Shown: positions 5,542-5,564 of the stretch, in pieces
Position numbering within the stretch: the first letter of the stretch is position 1
How the letters are laid out: every line of letters begins with the position of its first letter
Source: Pseudomonadota bacterium
GTDB taxonomy: Bacteria; Pseudomonadota; Alphaproteobacteria; Rhizobiales; Devosiaceae
Direction: 5' to 3'
Length of the DNA stretch: 5,564 nucleotides
Assembly (NCBI GenBank): GCA_023427545.1
Contig: JAEZBF010000160.1
Span: 1 to 5,564, forward strand
Position numbers and translations under genes: made by a program
The notes under the pieces: generated by a model
Told to the model about the DNA's origin: nothing
What the model saw: only the letters and a program-made list of their open reading frames with translations
The model's database searches: none

Positions 5542-5564
5542 GGTCCTCACGAACTCACCAGTAG
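5515..5564. repeat. REP-like palindromic element overlapping the 3' end of the acetyltransferase gene
   Basis: CCTCGTGGT (5515-5523) pairs with ACCATGAGG (5535-5543), eight matches plus one G-T, around an 11-base loop TCGACAGGCTC. An overlapping perfect palindrome TGAGG-T-CCTCA (5539-5549) makes a second, mutually exclusive hairpin, and CTCACCA is repeated directly (5532-5538, 5554-5560). The sequence resembles dispersed palindromes with a TTCGACA-GGCTCACC core that I recall from many alphaproteobacterial genomes. It has no T-tract, so it is not a standard intrinsic terminator, but it may stabilise mRNA 3' ends. The element may continue past the window. Confidence 0.65.

Noticed and set aside
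5515..5549. Intrinsic terminator of the hxlR-acetyltransferase operon
   Set aside because: The hairpin is strong but no run of T follows; the REP-like repeat explanation fits better, although it could still affect 3' ends.

Overview
This is a GC-rich stretch of about 5.5 kb, compactly coded on both strands, that looks chromosomal and alphaproteobacterial. Protein style and gene content (COG4784-like M48 lipoprotein, SNase with a C-terminal extension, S11 carboxypeptidase, TusA, CCA-encoding tRNA-Arg(CCT), REP-like palindrome) suggest a Hyphomicrobiales member, perhaps Devosia-like. The genus is inferred from family resemblance and was not tested by a search.

Left part, minus strand (1-1642): a two-gene envelope operon. 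A secreted staphylococcal-nuclease-like protein comes first and overlaps by ATGA a zinc M48 metalloprotease lipoprotein, which runs off the left edge of the window. The nuclease keeps both catalytic arginines but has lysine where the catalytic glutamate normally sits.

Middle part, plus strand (1756-2573): a tRNA-Arg(CCT) gene with two stem mismatches, then 32 bases later a short lipoprotein with a histidine-free CAP-like domain, then an overlapping TusA-family sulfur carrier that appears to start at TTG. TusA ends exactly where a convergent D-alanyl-D-alanine carboxypeptidase gene (2574-3665, minus) ends, with no spacer.

Right part, plus strand (3756-5541): an unrecognised small secreted protein read divergently from the carboxypeptidase, then a regulator-enzyme pair. 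An HxlR-type transcription factor has a plausible promoter with a perfect palindrome between its -35 and -10 boxes, and it is followed with no gap by an AAC(3)-family aminoglycoside N-acetyltransferase. The last codons and stop of the acetyltransferase lie inside a REP-like hairpin that continues to the end of the window.

The common theme is envelope maintenance (peptidoglycan trimming, lipoproteins, secreted hydrolase-like proteins), plus a small, probably autoregulated resistance-type cassette. I see no CRISPR array, transposase, phage gene or toxin-antitoxin module. There is no gene-free stretch longer than 300 bases; the longest, 1643-1755, contains only short inverted repeats and presumably promoters for the tRNA and the nuclease operon.
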